From the NCBI GenBank assembly GCA_024402595.1, contig JAKSTL010000003.1:1-64000 (forward strand): a DNA stretch of 64,000 nucleotides, read 5' to 3'. Within the stretch, counting starts at the first letter, position 1. Each line of letters starts with the position of its first letter. The stretch comes from Treponema sp. (lineage in GTDB: Bacteria; Spirochaetota; Spirochaetia; Treponematales; Treponemataceae). Under the pieces are notes generated by a model, which saw only the letters and a list, made by a program, of their open reading frames with translations, was not told the DNA's origin and did not search any database. The translations under genes were made by a program, and so were the position numbers. This document shows, in pieces, positions 43,048 to 52,373 of this stretch.

Positions 43048-43827
43048 TTAGAATACAACTACAACTTCACCATTTGGATATTTTTCAGAAACAAACTTTC
43101 TTACTTTTTCACTCTGCATTGCCTTAATCAATGCTTTAATTTCTGGAGTGTTTTCTTTGCCAGCTTTTACAGCTACAACATTTACATAAGGTGATGATGA
43201 ACCTTCTACAAACAAACCATCTTTTGCAGCACTAAGACCTGCAGGAATTGCGTAGTTACCATTGATAACAGCGGCATCAACATCAGCGAGAACTCGTGGA
43301 AGAGAAGCGGCTTCAATTTCACTAAACTTTAATTTAAGTGGGTTAGATGCAATGTCCTGAACTGTTGCTGTAATTCCAGCCCCGTCTTTCAATGTAATTA
43401 AACCAGCATCTGCAAGAAGCAAAAGTGCACGACCTTCGTTTGTTGGGTCATTTGGAATAGCAATTTTTGCCTTTTTCTTCAAATCTTTAATGCTTTTTAC
43501 TTTTTTTGAATACAAAGCAAATGGTTCAACATGGATTCCACCGGCGTTTACCAAGTGATATCCTCTTTCAGAATTAAATGATTCAAGATATGGAATGTGC
43601 TGGAAATAGTTAGCGTCAATGTCGCCTGATTCTACGGCTTCATTTGGTGTAACATAATCAGTAAATTCTACAACCTTTAAATCAATACCTTCATCAGCAA
43701 GATCAGCCTTAATTAAATTTAAGATATCTGCATGTGGTTCTGGTGTAGCGCCAACCTTCAAAACTGTCTGTGCAAATAATGAAGAAGCTACAAAAGCGAT
43801 TGTTGCAAGTGCAATAATTTTTTTCAT
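43048..43827 (-). CDS. MetQ/NlpA-family substrate-binding protein
   Basis: The protein of about 259 residues belongs to the NlpA/MetQ family that binds methionine or related amino acids. It shows LKVGATPEPHADILNLIK, GIDLKVVEFTDYVTPNEAV, DANYFQHIPYLESF, KIAIPNDPTNEGRALLLL and VINGNYAIPAGL. The N-terminal signal (IIALATIAFVASSLFAQ) ends in an Ala-x-Ala-like site with no lipobox Cys, which is unusual for MetQ. I choose ATG 43827 over 43833 because AAGGAG is 9 nt before it. No MetN/MetI genes lie nearby, so it must use a transporter encoded elsewhere or the adjacent one. Confidence 0.85.
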   Translation of the reverse strand: MKKIIALATIAFVASSLFAQTVLKVGATPEPHADILNLIKADLADEGIDLKVVEFTDYVTPNEAVESGDIDANYFQHIPYLESFNSERGYHLVNAGGIHVEPFALYSKKVKSIKDLKKKAKIAIPNDPTNEGRALLLLADAGLITLKDGAGITATVQDIASNPLKLKFSEIEAASLPRVLADVDAAVINGNYAIPAGLSAAKDGLFVEGSSSPYVNVVAVKAGKENTPEIKALIKAMQSEKVRKFVSEKYPNGEVVVVF

Positions 43828-43855
43828 ATTCATGTTCTCCTTAAAAAAAGTGATA

Positions 43856-43887
43856 CCTAGTTTTATACTACATTTTAATGTTTAGTC
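43856..43887 (-). promoter_or_regulatory. promoter of the MetQ-like gene
   Basis: On the minus strand TTGACT and TATAAA are separated by 16 nt, about 30 bp before the ribosome site. The palindrome copy at 43898-43916 lies just upstream of the -35. Confidence 0.55.
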
Positions 43888-43897
43888 AAGACCTTTT

Positions 43898-43916
43898 ACC
43901 TATTATTCTAGTAGGT
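43898..43916. promoter_or_regulatory. palindromic operator candidate, copy 2
   Basis: ACCTATTATTCTAGTAGGT matches copy 1 at 42929-42947 in 15 of 19 positions and keeps the inverted arms except one base. It sits directly upstream of the -35 of the MetQ-like gene, a position compatible with activation or with cooperative repression. Confidence 0.6.
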
Positions 43917-43965
43917 TTTAAGGTTTATGCTATAACTTTTGGTTATATTTCAAAAATCGGACTTA

Positions 43966-46935
43966 TTATCTTACGATTCTTTTTTCATACATAAACACAG
44001 TCTGATTTGAATCTGTATAATCGTTGGATGGAATTATCTCCAAAAGGATTTTTCTGTAATATCTGCCAATTTTTCGCTTATAATTGAAAATGAAGTTTGT
44101 ATTTCCTTCTTTAAAATGTCGCCTGATATTTTCCAGATTTATAGTTTTCAAGTAATTTTCCACATCATCAGGATTAATTTGACCAATAACTGCACTATCC
44201 TTTAACAACTGGGAAATTCTATCGATATGCATTATGCGAGCTTTTTCTGTTGCATCCATATGAATTACAGAATAAGTATCTTTTGTTAGATTTACTTTCA
44301 AAATTCGTTCATAAGATTTACACAGAACATCAAACGCGGCTTGCTGACCTCTGCGATCAACGCCTTTGCTTTCATAGTACAAAGCTTTATCTACATACAT
44401 ACGCTGGTCGGCCTGTTTTGAAAGCTCTTTTAATGAATCATGGGGGAATTCTTTTCTACTGGCAAATCCTACAGATACAGATAATTCTTTTACAAAATTA
44501 CCTGTCCATTTAGAAACCATATCCTTCAAATTATTGCGAATTTCGTCCACCTCAGATAAATTTACAAAAATAATTGCCTGGAATTCATCACCGCCAGTTC
44601 TGTAAATTTTTCCATATTGATCAAAAGTTTTAGATAGACAATCAGCGGCACCTTTTAACAATTCATCACCAGCATTGTGGCCAAGTTTGTCGTTTACCAC
44701 TTTTAATGAATTCACATCAATAGAAACATAAGTGAATTTTTCATCCAGCGGTTTTTGTGCAAATTGTTTCAAATCTGTTTCAAAAGCATGTCGATTTGGC
44801 ATTCCTGTTAATTCATCAGTATTTGCATCTGTAATCAACTTGTTTTCACGGGCTTTTTCTTCATTTATTAACTGAGTTACAAAAATTACAGTTTTTGGTT
44901 TTTCTTCATTATCCGTATCTACCGCAATAAAAGACGCTCGTACCCAACCATTATATTTTCCCAAGAATTCCGACGAAACTATTCTTTTGCCTTTCATCCG
45001 TTCTGAAACTGTAGTCAAATCGGTAAATTCTAGAGTGGCTTCAAGATAATCAGACACACAAATATGATTAATTACCATATCCATCTGCTTTATTGCATTG
45101 ATTGGTTTATTTACATATTTTCTAATTTCATCAGAAGCGCTAATTTCGGAAACCGTATTATTTTCCAAATCAATAACATGCATTGTGTAATAAATGCTGG
45201 CAATTGACGAAAGGTATTTCAATTGTTTTGTTTGATTATCCACATCGGTAAAAGTTCCAATAAAATGCATTGGACTTCCATCTTCCCGACGAGACAATCG
45301 CCCCAAAGAACGAACCCAACGCCAACCACGATTTTTTGTAAGAATTCTGTAAGTAATATCAAAAGTTTTATTACCAGAAACATCGCTGACAATTTCGTTG
45401 AATTCTTTTAAAACCTTATTTTTATCTTCATCATGAATTAAATCTGTCCAGGCATTAAGTGTATTTGGAAAATCAGTTTGATTAGCGTAACCCAACATCC
45501 TTCTAAAAGCATCAGACCAATTGCATTTTACCATCTCAAAATTTCTGTCAAAATCCATTGACCATTGGCCAGAATTCAACGCTTCTTGTATACTCTGCAG
45601 TTCAGCCTGTTCGTTTTTCTTCCATGCAATTTCATTTACATTTTTAAACGCAACAATAAATTCTTCACTTGTAGCATCGGCCTTCAACAAATCACATTGA
45701 TAATATTGAAGTTCCTCATTTCGTAAAATTCGATAAATAAATGAATATCCAAATTTTTCCGAAAGAAGCCCCTTTACTTTCTCAACAGATTCCATTGTAT
45801 AAAACAATTCCCGGTCATCTTCAAAAACTTCCTGCTCAATAAAAGCCGCCACATTTTTTTCGTAAGGTTGATTCAAAAAGTTCTTGCCGTATTTTTTTCC
45901 AAAAAAGTCGCTCATTCGGTAAGCAACCATTTTAGATGATGTAAAATTGACAACAAACACATCCTGATAAATGGAACTCAGTGCATAAATCGCACTCATA
46001 TGTTTTTTCTCACTCAACTTGCGTTTTTTATGACCGCGATAAATTAAATAAGAAAAATATGCTGAATAAATCAAAAGAATTATGATTATTGCAATAATCG
46101 ACTGTTTTGCAATGACATCTGTTGAAGCTTTTAGTGATTCTGGTGGAACAATTGTAATCACATACCAGTTATTGCTTCGGATTTTCTTAACACAAGCCAC
46201 ACCGCTCTTACCATTTTCAATAAAATTAAAAGGCGAATCTTCTCTTTCTCCAGCATTTTCTATAATGGTATGAATCAATTTGTTTGTATCATATTCTTTA
46301 AGATTTAGTCCCGTTGGCACAACCTGATGAGTAGAAGAAATAATATTAAAGTTTTCATCACACAAAAAAGCAATAAGCGTACTATCAAAGAAAGTGGATT
46401 TAAGTAAGGGCTTAATTGTTTCATCCGCATTCATTATTCCGTTCAAAGTTCCAACAATGCGTTTTTCGTAAAAAAGCGGCGTATAAAAAACTAAAAGAGA
46501 TTCTTTTGTAGGATATTCCCTGTAATATGAATCAATGCCAGTTCTTCCAGCAATACCTTCGTTAAAATAATTTTGACTGCTTACATCCAATTCCGATGAG
46601 CCACCACTAATATTCATTCCCTGAATATTCACATAATTTATAAAATTAAAAGGCGTTTTATCAAGAAAAGAACTTAGAACTTCCTTTGGATTTTTTATAA
46701 CAGACGAATCCATAGTTTGGGAAACCATAGAAGATGTCAATTGTATTCCGCTAAGTGCAAGGTTCATTAACGAATCAATTTCCGCACAAGTCTCCCGCGC
46801 ATTTTGCTGAACTGTATAAAAGGCCTGATTTCGCAAATCTTTGTAAGTAACATTAACAAAGAACAAAAAAACCGTAAGGCTTACTGTCAAAATCAAAAGT
46901 AAAAGAGAAGCTCGTTTAATTCTGTGATAAATCAT
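43966..46935 (-). CDS. membrane Cache-PAS-PAS-GGDEF diguanylate cyclase
   Basis: The 989-residue sensor has a first helix at about 12-30, a large Cache-type extracellular domain at about 35-285 and a second helix near 285-305 (AIIIILLIYSAYFSYLIY). A PAS-like region at about 320-445 is followed by a clear PAS domain at about 455-575 (WRWVRSLGRLSRREDGSPMHFIGTF is the tail). Another PAS-like segment precedes a GGDEF domain at about 705-860 (DELTGMPNRHAFETD, SIDVNSLKVVNDKLGHNAGDELL, RTGGDEFQAIIF). The intact GGDEF motif predicts c-di-GMP synthesis. The last 130 residues look like a further sensory or output domain. No ribosome site is seen before the ATG. Confidence 0.85.
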   Translation of the reverse strand: MIYHRIKRASLLLLILTVSLTVFLFFVNVTYKDLRNQAFYTVQQNARETCAEIDSLMNLALSGIQLTSSMVSQTMDSSVIKNPKEVLSSFLDKTPFNFINYVNIQGMNISGGSSELDVSSQNYFNEGIAGRTGIDSYYREYPTKESLLVFYTPLFYEKRIVGTLNGIMNADETIKPLLKSTFFDSTLIAFLCDENFNIISSTHQVVPTGLNLKEYDTNKLIHTIIENAGEREDSPFNFIENGKSGVACVKKIRSNNWYVITIVPPESLKASTDVIAKQSIIAIIIILLIYSAYFSYLIYRGHKKRKLSEKKHMSAIYALSSIYQDVFVVNFTSSKMVAYRMSDFFGKKYGKNFLNQPYEKNVAAFIEQEVFEDDRELFYTMESVEKVKGLLSEKFGYSFIYRILRNEELQYYQCDLLKADATSEEFIVAFKNVNEIAWKKNEQAELQSIQEALNSGQWSMDFDRNFEMVKCNWSDAFRRMLGYANQTDFPNTLNAWTDLIHDEDKNKVLKEFNEIVSDVSGNKTFDITYRILTKNRGWRWVRSLGRLSRREDGSPMHFIGTFTDVDNQTKQLKYLSSIASIYYTMHVIDLENNTVSEISASDEIRKYVNKPINAIKQMDMVINHICVSDYLEATLEFTDLTTVSERMKGKRIVSSEFLGKYNGWVRASFIAVDTDNEEKPKTVIFVTQLINEEKARENKLITDANTDELTGMPNRHAFETDLKQFAQKPLDEKFTYVSIDVNSLKVVNDKLGHNAGDELLKGAADCLSKTFDQYGKIYRTGGDEFQAIIFVNLSEVDEIRNNLKDMVSKWTGNFVKELSVSVGFASRKEFPHDSLKELSKQADQRMYVDKALYYESKGVDRRGQQAAFDVLCKSYERILKVNLTKDTYSVIHMDATEKARIMHIDRISQLLKDSAVIGQINPDDVENYLKTINLENIRRHFKEGNTNFIFNYKRKIGRYYRKILLEIIPSNDYTDSNQTVFMYEKRIVR

Positions 46936-47142
46936 TTGTGTTTGATATCATGATTTTCTTCACTCCCACCCAAGATGAAAAACTAATAAGGCTGAAAATC
47001 ACTTTTCCTTAATATTTTTTAATGTAGTAAAACCATTTACCTCTTTTATTATATATTCAATTCAAGCAAAAAGACTATAAGTTGAATCGCCGATTATACA
47101 AATATTTTTACTTTTTTTAGTTAAATTTCCGTTAAATTTTCG

Positions 47143-47153
47143 TTATTATAATG
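47143..47153 (+). promoter_or_regulatory. -10 element next to the DMT transporter start
   Basis: TATAAT lies three bases before the ATG at 47156, and no ribosome site exists. Transcription would start inside or at the first codon, so either the message is leaderless from a slightly different site or translation begins further in. The -35 is unclear. Confidence 0.3.
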
Positions 47154-47155
47154 CT

Positions 47156-48154
47156 ATGACTTGGATTTTACTGGTATTGCTCTACGGACTTTTAAAAGGT
47201 TCCCGTGAAATTGCTAAAAAACTTGCCATGAACAAAAACTCGGTGATGGAAGTGCTTTTCGTTTATACTCTTCTGTCCTTTGTTTTTGTAATTCCTCAGG
47301 CACCAAAAGCGGGCGGTCTTGAACCAAAGTTTTTTCTCCTTATTGCAATTAAATCTTTTGCTATTTTTCTAGCTTGGATTTGCAGTTTCAATTCACTTAA
47401 AAAGCTTCCAGTAAGTTTATACGGCATTCTAGACCTTTCCAGGATTCTTTTTGCAACTTTTTTTGGCGTTGTAATTCTTGGAGAAACATTAACCCTTTAT
47501 CGTATCTTTGGATTACTCATTGTTTCATCGGGACTACTTCTTTTAAAATTCAAACCGACTTTTTTGCTGAACTTATTTAAAAAGAAAAGTCTTTTCTCAA
47601 AAAGCGAAGAATCGGCGGAAAACCCTTCTGTGGAAAACGCTTCAACAAAAATTGATTCGGAAGAAAATAATTTATCAAAAAATAATTCACAAAAAGCCGA
47701 TTCAGCAGAAATCATTCAACAAAAAAATGAACATTCCTCCACTTTTTATGTCATTCTTGCCCTACTTTCTTGTATGCTCAACGCAGTTTCAGGATTTTTC
47801 GACAAGCTTCTTATGAAAGACATTACCAGTTCCCAACTTCAATTCTGGTATATGCTTTTTTTAATTATTTTCTATCTGATTTACATTTTTATAAAACGGA
47901 TTAAAATCTCTGCTTCGGTGTGGAAAAATATTTGGGTTTGGATTTTGGCATTAATGTTCGTAATTGGTGATAAAGCATTGTTCATTGCCAATGGAAATCC
48001 CGAAAGTCGCATTACCGTTATGACTTTAATAAAACAAAGCGGATGTATTGTAACAATTCTTGGCGGACGATTTATCTTTAAAGAAAAAAATACTGCGTAC
48101 AGATTGTTCTGTGCCGCAGTAATCATTTTAGGAATTGTAATTGGAGTTTTATAA
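47156..48154 (+). CDS. EamA/DMT-family transporter
   Basis: The 332-residue membrane protein has ten helices in two five-helix halves (EamA-type). The first half is about residues 1-135 (ESREIAKKLAMN region, then LLSFVFVIPQAPKAGG and LVSSGLLLLKF). A hydrophilic insert of about 60 residues rich in Ser/Glu/Asn/Lys (about 145-200) separates the halves. The second half runs from FYVILALLSCMLNAVSGFFDKLL. DMT proteins export metabolites or drugs; the substrate is unknown. The long linker is unusual for the family. It is convergent with the decarboxylase gene (9 bp apart). Confidence 0.75.
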   Translation: MTWILLVLLYGLLKGSREIAKKLAMNKNSVMEVLFVYTLLSFVFVIPQAPKAGGLEPKFFLLIAIKSFAIFLAWICSFNSLKKLPVSLYGILDLSRILFATFFGVVILGETLTLYRIFGLLIVSSGLLLLKFKPTFLLNLFKKKSLFSKSEESAENPSVENASTKIDSEENNLSKNNSQKADSAEIIQQKNEHSSTFYVILALLSCMLNAVSGFFDKLLMKDITSSQLQFWYMLFLIIFYLIYIFIKRIKISASVWKNIWVWILALMFVIGDKALFIANGNPESRITVMTLIKQSGCIVTILGGRFIFKEKNTAYRLFCAAVIILGIVIGVL

Positions 48155-48163
48155 TTTAGCTGA

Positions 48164-49429
48164 TTAGTTAAAACTCTTTACGCCTTCCAAATCCAAAGTA
48201 GCAAATAAATCACTAATGCTTTCTCGGCGTCGGATTTCTTTAAAACTTCCATCGCAACGCATTAAAACTTCGCCACAACGGAGTTTTCCATTGTAGTTAA
48301 AGCCCATTGCACGCCCGTGAGCACCAGCATCATGAATAATTACATGGTCGCCCATATCAATTTTTGGCAACGGTCGTTGAACGGCAAACTTATCGCAGTT
48401 TTCACAAAGAGAACCAACCACATCATAAACTTCTGTTTTTGGTGCATTTTCTTTTCCGCTAACAGTAACTTCGTGGTAAGAACCATACATTCCAGGTCGC
48501 ATTAAATCGGCCATACAAGAATCTACAGCAATATATTCACGGTAAATGTGCTTCTGATGAATTGCAGTTGTTACCAGCCATCCATAAGGACCTGTAATTG
48601 GGCGTCCACATTCCCAATAGATTTCCAAAGGATCAAGTCCAGCAGGAACTACTACCCTATCATATTCTTTACGAATGCCCTGTGCTACAACATCATAATC
48701 AACTGCTTTCTGCTCTGGTTTATAAGGAATACCAAGACCACCACCAAGATCAACAAACTCAATACGAACACCAGTTTTTTCCTTTACTTCAGCTGCAAGT
48801 TCAAAAACCAATTTTGCAGTATCCACAAAGAAATCTGGATTCAATTCGTTGGAAGCAACCATAGTATGAAGACCAAAATGCTGAACACCTTCTTCCTTAC
48901 AGATTCTATAAGCTTCAATAATCTGAGCTCTAGTTAAACCATATTTTGCTTCTTCCGGTTTACCAATTATAGAATTACAACCTTGTTTTTCAGTTCCAGG
49001 ATTATACCTAAAACAAATTGTGTCTGGGAGCTTTCCAAAATTATCTTTCAAATATTCAATATGAGTAATATCATCAAGATTAATGATATTTCCATGTTCC
49101 AAAGCATATTTATATTCATAAGCTGGAGTTTCGTTAGATGTAAAAATAACATGTTTGCCTTTAATTCCCGCTAAATCTGAAAGCATCAATTCTGGCAAAG
49201 AAGAACAGTCTGCGCCACAACCTTCATCTGCAAGGATTTTCAAAAGATATGGGTTTGGGCAAGCTTTTACCGCAAAATGTTCACGGAAAACAGGAAAAAT
49301 GCTAAATGCTTTTGTAAACTTCTGCATATTTTCGCGAATGGCTTTTTCGTCATACAAATAAAATGGTGTTGGAAAATCATTAATAAGATTATCAAGCTGA
49401 TTTTTGTCTAATGGAAAATTTGAACTCAT
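48164..49429 (-). CDS. lysA: diaminopimelate decarboxylase-like PLP enzyme
   Basis: The protein of about 421 residues is a fold-III PLP decarboxylase. I place the start at ATG 49429, with GAGG 8 nt before it. The PLP lysine is in HFAVKACPNPYLL near residue 50. The glycine loop is DLGGGLGIPYKPEQ near 235, followed by YWECGRPITGPYG, then LCENCDKFA with the active-site Cys and DAGAHGRAMGFNYN near the C-terminus. This set matches meso-diaminopimelate decarboxylases (last step of lysine synthesis). Related fold-III enzymes act on ornithine or arginine, so substrate is inferred. Lysine or a wall precursor is the likely product. Confidence 0.7.
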   Translation of the reverse strand: MSSNFPLDKNQLDNLINDFPTPFYLYDEKAIRENMQKFTKAFSIFPVFREHFAVKACPNPYLLKILADEGCGADCSSLPELMLSDLAGIKGKHVIFTSNETPAYEYKYALEHGNIINLDDITHIEYLKDNFGKLPDTICFRYNPGTEKQGCNSIIGKPEEAKYGLTRAQIIEAYRICKEEGVQHFGLHTMVASNELNPDFFVDTAKLVFELAAEVKEKTGVRIEFVDLGGGLGIPYKPEQKAVDYDVVAQGIRKEYDRVVVPAGLDPLEIYWECGRPITGPYGWLVTTAIHQKHIYREYIAVDSCMADLMRPGMYGSYHEVTVSGKENAPKTEVYDVVGSLCENCDKFAVQRPLPKIDMGDHVIIHDAGAHGRAMGFNYNGKLRCGEVLMRCDGSFKEIRRRESISDLFATLDLEGVKSFN

Positions 49430-49508
49430 ATAAATACCTCGTAACAAAAAAAATTATGCCAAAATGAGATATTCTTTTCAATAAATATTTTGTTTTATTT
49501 AAAATAAA

Positions 49509-49561
49509 AAAAGTGGTTGTCTAAGAAAACCTGTTTCGTAAACTTATGAACAACCACTTTT
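49509..49561. terminator. bidirectional terminator between decarboxylase and chemoreceptor
   Basis: AAAAGTGGTTGT (49509-49520) and ACAACCACTTTT (49550-49561) form a perfect 12-bp stem with a 29-nt loop and T/A tracts on both sides. It lies 21 bp past the end of the chemoreceptor gene's 5'-to-3' neighbourhood and upstream of the decarboxylase, insulating the two minus-strand genes. Confidence 0.8.
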
Positions 49562-49582
49562 CTTTGTATAATCTAACAAAAT

Positions 49583-51682
49583 CTAAACTCGGAACAAATC
49601 TACCTGATCTCCAATATTAGAAATTGCTTCTTCCATTTTATGAGCAATTTCCGAAAGATCTGAACCTGTTCTATTAATTTGAGTTGCGCCAACAGACATT
49701 TCATCCATTCCACTTCTCATATTAATAGTTGCATCCTGCAATTTCTGGATTTCCAAAAGAATAGATTTATTTCCTTCTGCCATTTCTTCAGATGCAGTCT
49801 TAACTTCGGCAGAACTGTTGTTCATAGCATTAAGCGCATTAGAAATCTGTTTTGAACCTTCCATCTGTTCCTGCATTGAACCATTAATTTCCTGCACCAG
49901 CATATTTGTTTTTTCAATTCCCTGAGCAACACTTACAAACGATTCATGAGCATTATTGGAAGCTTCAACCATCGATTTAATATTTTGAATAATTGCCGCC
50001 AACTGATTACCAATTGTTTCGGATTCCGAAGAAGATGTTTCTGAAAGCTTACGGATTTCATCTGCAACAACCGAAAATCCTTTACCAGTTTCACCAGCAT
50101 GAGCCGCTTCAATAGCCGCATTCATAGCAAGCAAGTTTGTCTGTTCCGCAATATTAGCAATAACAGTATTTGCTTCCTGCAATGCTTCTGACTCCGACTC
50201 GATAATTTGAATCTTTGCAGAAACATCATCTTGTTTTGCCATACCTTCAATTGCATTTTTTTGCAATTCATCAAAATCGGCGGCCATTTTTAGAACAGAA
50301 TTATTTACAGAATTGATATTACCAATCATCTCTTCAATAGATGCAGACGCCTCTTCAACTGCCGCAGTTTGAGATTCAATCATCTGATTCAAAGATTCAA
50401 TATTAGATGCAATTTGGTTAACCGCCCCAGAAGTTTGATCAACGCTGTATCCCTGATTCTGAATATTGGCGTTCATACTTTCAATGTTTGCAATAATTTC
50501 TGTAATGGCAGAGGCTGTATCCTGAGTACATGAATCAAGATTTCTACCAGCATTAATCAGCTGATCTTTAGTTGCTTTCATTGTACTCATAATAATGTGA
50601 AGTTTTTCTGTAAACTGATTAAATCCGTCGGTAACACGCCCAATTTCATTTTTTGAAGTAACTTCAATTCGTCTGGTTAAGTCGGCATTACCAGTTGCAA
50701 TATCCAAAATTGTATTTTCAACAACCTTCAATGGTTTTATTGCTTTATAAACTGTAAAAGCACCAATCAACACAACACAAGCCGCCAAAAGAACGCTAAA
50801 GAAAATTAAATAATTAGCAATTTGCTGTGCAATTTGAACAATGGAATACTGTCTAATAAAGATTACCAAAACCCAATGTGTAAGACCTATTCGAGATTGA
50901 ATGGTTAAAACTTCACCAATACCATCTATCATATTCCAGGCAACTTCATTGCTGTTTTCATTCTGTAAAGTACTATTAACTTTTCTCTGTGATGAAGTAA
51001 TAGTGTCTGGAGTAAAATCAACAGTCATTAATTCTTGAATGCCATTTTTAGCTATAACATTACCGTCTCCAGAAAATAGAACTGCAATGCCATCTTTCCC
51101 AACATTAATTCCTTCCAAAAATCTGTATAAGTGAGAGGAATCAACAACAGCGCAGAAAAATCCAATAGTTTCACCATTAACTTTTGCTGCTTTACAAATA
51201 TGAACAATTGTTTTACCAGTGGTTTTTGATGTTACAGGATTATCAATATAAACTTCCTCACCTTTTTCTATAATTGCCTGATAATAGTCACGATCCAAAA
51301 CATTTGTCTTTGAACCAATATCTGAATAAAAATCGCCATTTTTGTCTACCCATGCAACATAATCAAATATTTCTTTTCTTTTATTTTCATGGGCTCGCAA
51401 CCATTCAACAATTTGTTCGGTATCTTTTGTTTCTAGCACATCTGCATTAAGATAATAATCAAGACCAGTTATATACTCTTCAAGATTTTTTTTAATTCGT
51501 TCTGCATAATTTCTGGTTATATCTATGTAGTGATCCGTATTTAAGGTACGAATTTTCATTTTTGTGTTTTCCACAACAATGGTTGTTTCAATTAAATTTA
51601 ACATAATCATGGTAATTCCGATTATGCCAGCTAAAGAAATGAATAACCTGCCATTTAATTTTTTCTTTCCTGTAACACTCAT
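49583..51682 (-). CDS. methyl-accepting chemotaxis protein with Cache sensor
   Basis: This 699-residue receptor is laid out like the one at 36694-38796. A first helix lies at about 12-33 ([21 protein letters not shown]) and a double-Cache sensor at about 40-280 ([26 protein letters not shown]). A second helix lies at about 285-307 and HAMP follows. The signalling tip is [46 protein letters not shown]-type residues in Cache domains often contact amino acids or related ligands, so an amino-acid signal is plausible but unproven. GAGG precedes the ATG at 51682. The tail QVDLFRV parallels QIDLFKV of the other receptor. Confidence 0.9.
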   Translation of the reverse strand: MSVTGKKKLNGRLFISLAGIIGITMIMLNLIETTIVVENTKMKIRTLNTDHYIDITRNYAERIKKNLEEYITGLDYYLNADVLETKDTEQIVEWLRAHENKRKEIFDYVAWVDKNGDFYSDIGSKTNVLDRDYYQAIIEKGEEVYIDNPVTSKTTGKTIVHICKAAKVNGETIGFFCAVVDSSHLYRFLEGINVGKDGIAVLFSGDGNVIAKNGIQELMTVDFTPDTITSSQRKVNSTLQNENSNEVAWNMIDGIGEVLTIQSRIGLTHWVLVIFIRQYSIVQIAQQIANYLIFFSVLLAACVVLIGAFTVYKAIKPLKVVENTILDIATGNADLTRRIEVTSKNEIGRVTDGFNQFTEKLHIIMSTMKATKDQLINAGRNLDSCTQDTASAITEIIANIESMNANIQNQGYSVDQTSGAVNQIASNIESLNQMIESQTAAVEEASASIEEMIGNINSVNNSVLKMAADFDELQKNAIEGMAKQDDVSAKIQIIESESEALQEANTVIANIAEQTNLLAMNAAIEAAHAGETGKGFSVVADEIRKLSETSSSESETIGNQLAAIIQNIKSMVEASNNAHESFVSVAQGIEKTNMLVQEINGSMQEQMEGSKQISNALNAMNNSSAEVKTASEEMAEGNKSILLEIQKLQDATINMRSGMDEMSVGATQINRTGSDLSEIAHKMEEAISNIGDQVDLFRV

Positions 51683-51869
51683 AAATACCTCGTTTTTTAA
51701 TCTAATTGCTATATCACTGCAAATTAGTGAGAATTCTACAACAAACTGTTATTTATTTCAATTTTTTTTGTTCAATAACTTGTCGTCCCGTGACTCGCTT
51801 CACCAAAATTATCGGTAAATTTATGTTATTTGTCAATTAATCATATTTTTAATTTTTTAAAAGTTTTTT

Positions 51870-51897
51870 TTGTAAAAATCAGAAAATGAGTTATAAT
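51870..51897 (+). promoter_or_regulatory. promoter of the 60-aa gene
   Basis: TTGTAA (51870-51875) and TATAAT (51892-51897) are separated by 16 nt. The GGAGG ribosome site and ATG of the next gene follow within 40 bases. Confidence 0.5.
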
Positions 51898-51935
51898 TAA
51901 ATTACATTCAAATCAATATTGCTGGAGGTATCATT

Positions 51936-52118
51936 ATGCATGCTAAATTTGGATTAAACAAACCTGATTTCGAACAGATGGTTGCAGACGAGCAATTCAC
52001 AGAATTAGCTAAAAAACTTCAGGAATCTTTAGAAAAAGGCAAGATTCGTGATGGTGAATATGAAGTTGCACTTGACTGGCTTCGTAAAACAGCTCAATTA
52101 CAGGGCAAAACAATCTAG
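51936..52118 (+). CDS. small conserved-looking acidic helical protein
   Basis: The family is not recognised. The 60-residue protein (starting MHAKFGLNKPDFEQMV) is strongly helical and charged (ELAKKLQESLEKGKIRDGEYE, then VALDWLRKTAQLQGK). GGAGG lies 6-7 nt before the ATG, a promoter lies upstream and a strong terminator just after, so it is a stand-alone well-expressed gene. No Cys, signal or membrane segment is present. It could be a small regulatory or adaptor protein. This compact, fully equipped transcription unit argues that it is real. Confidence 0.75.
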   Translation: MHAKFGLNKPDFEQMVADEQFTELAKKLQESLEKGKIRDGEYEVALDWLRKTAQLQGKTI

Positions 52119-52173
52119 AGTCCAGATAAAAGGTATTTTACCAAATCTGAATTACTAAATAACTAATCAATAT

Positions 52174-52223
52174 AAAAGACTGATGTTTTGGGAGACATTC
52201 TCGATGAACATCAGTCTTTTTTT
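52174..52223 (+). terminator. terminator after the 60-aa gene
   Basis: AAAAGACTGATGTT (52174-52187) and AACATCAGTCTTTT (52207-52220) pair perfectly over 14 bp with a 19-nt loop, followed by more T. It lies 55 bp after the stop. Confidence 0.85.
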
Positions 52224-52373
52224 CTACACAGACTCTGTTAATGCCAGAAAAGATAACAAATATATGGAAAATCATAATTTATTTCGCTATGATTGTTTGA
52301 ACTATTCGATTTTTGGTAATAACCGAATTGACTTCCAATTATCCGTTCATTTTACCACGCCAAAGGATTTTTT

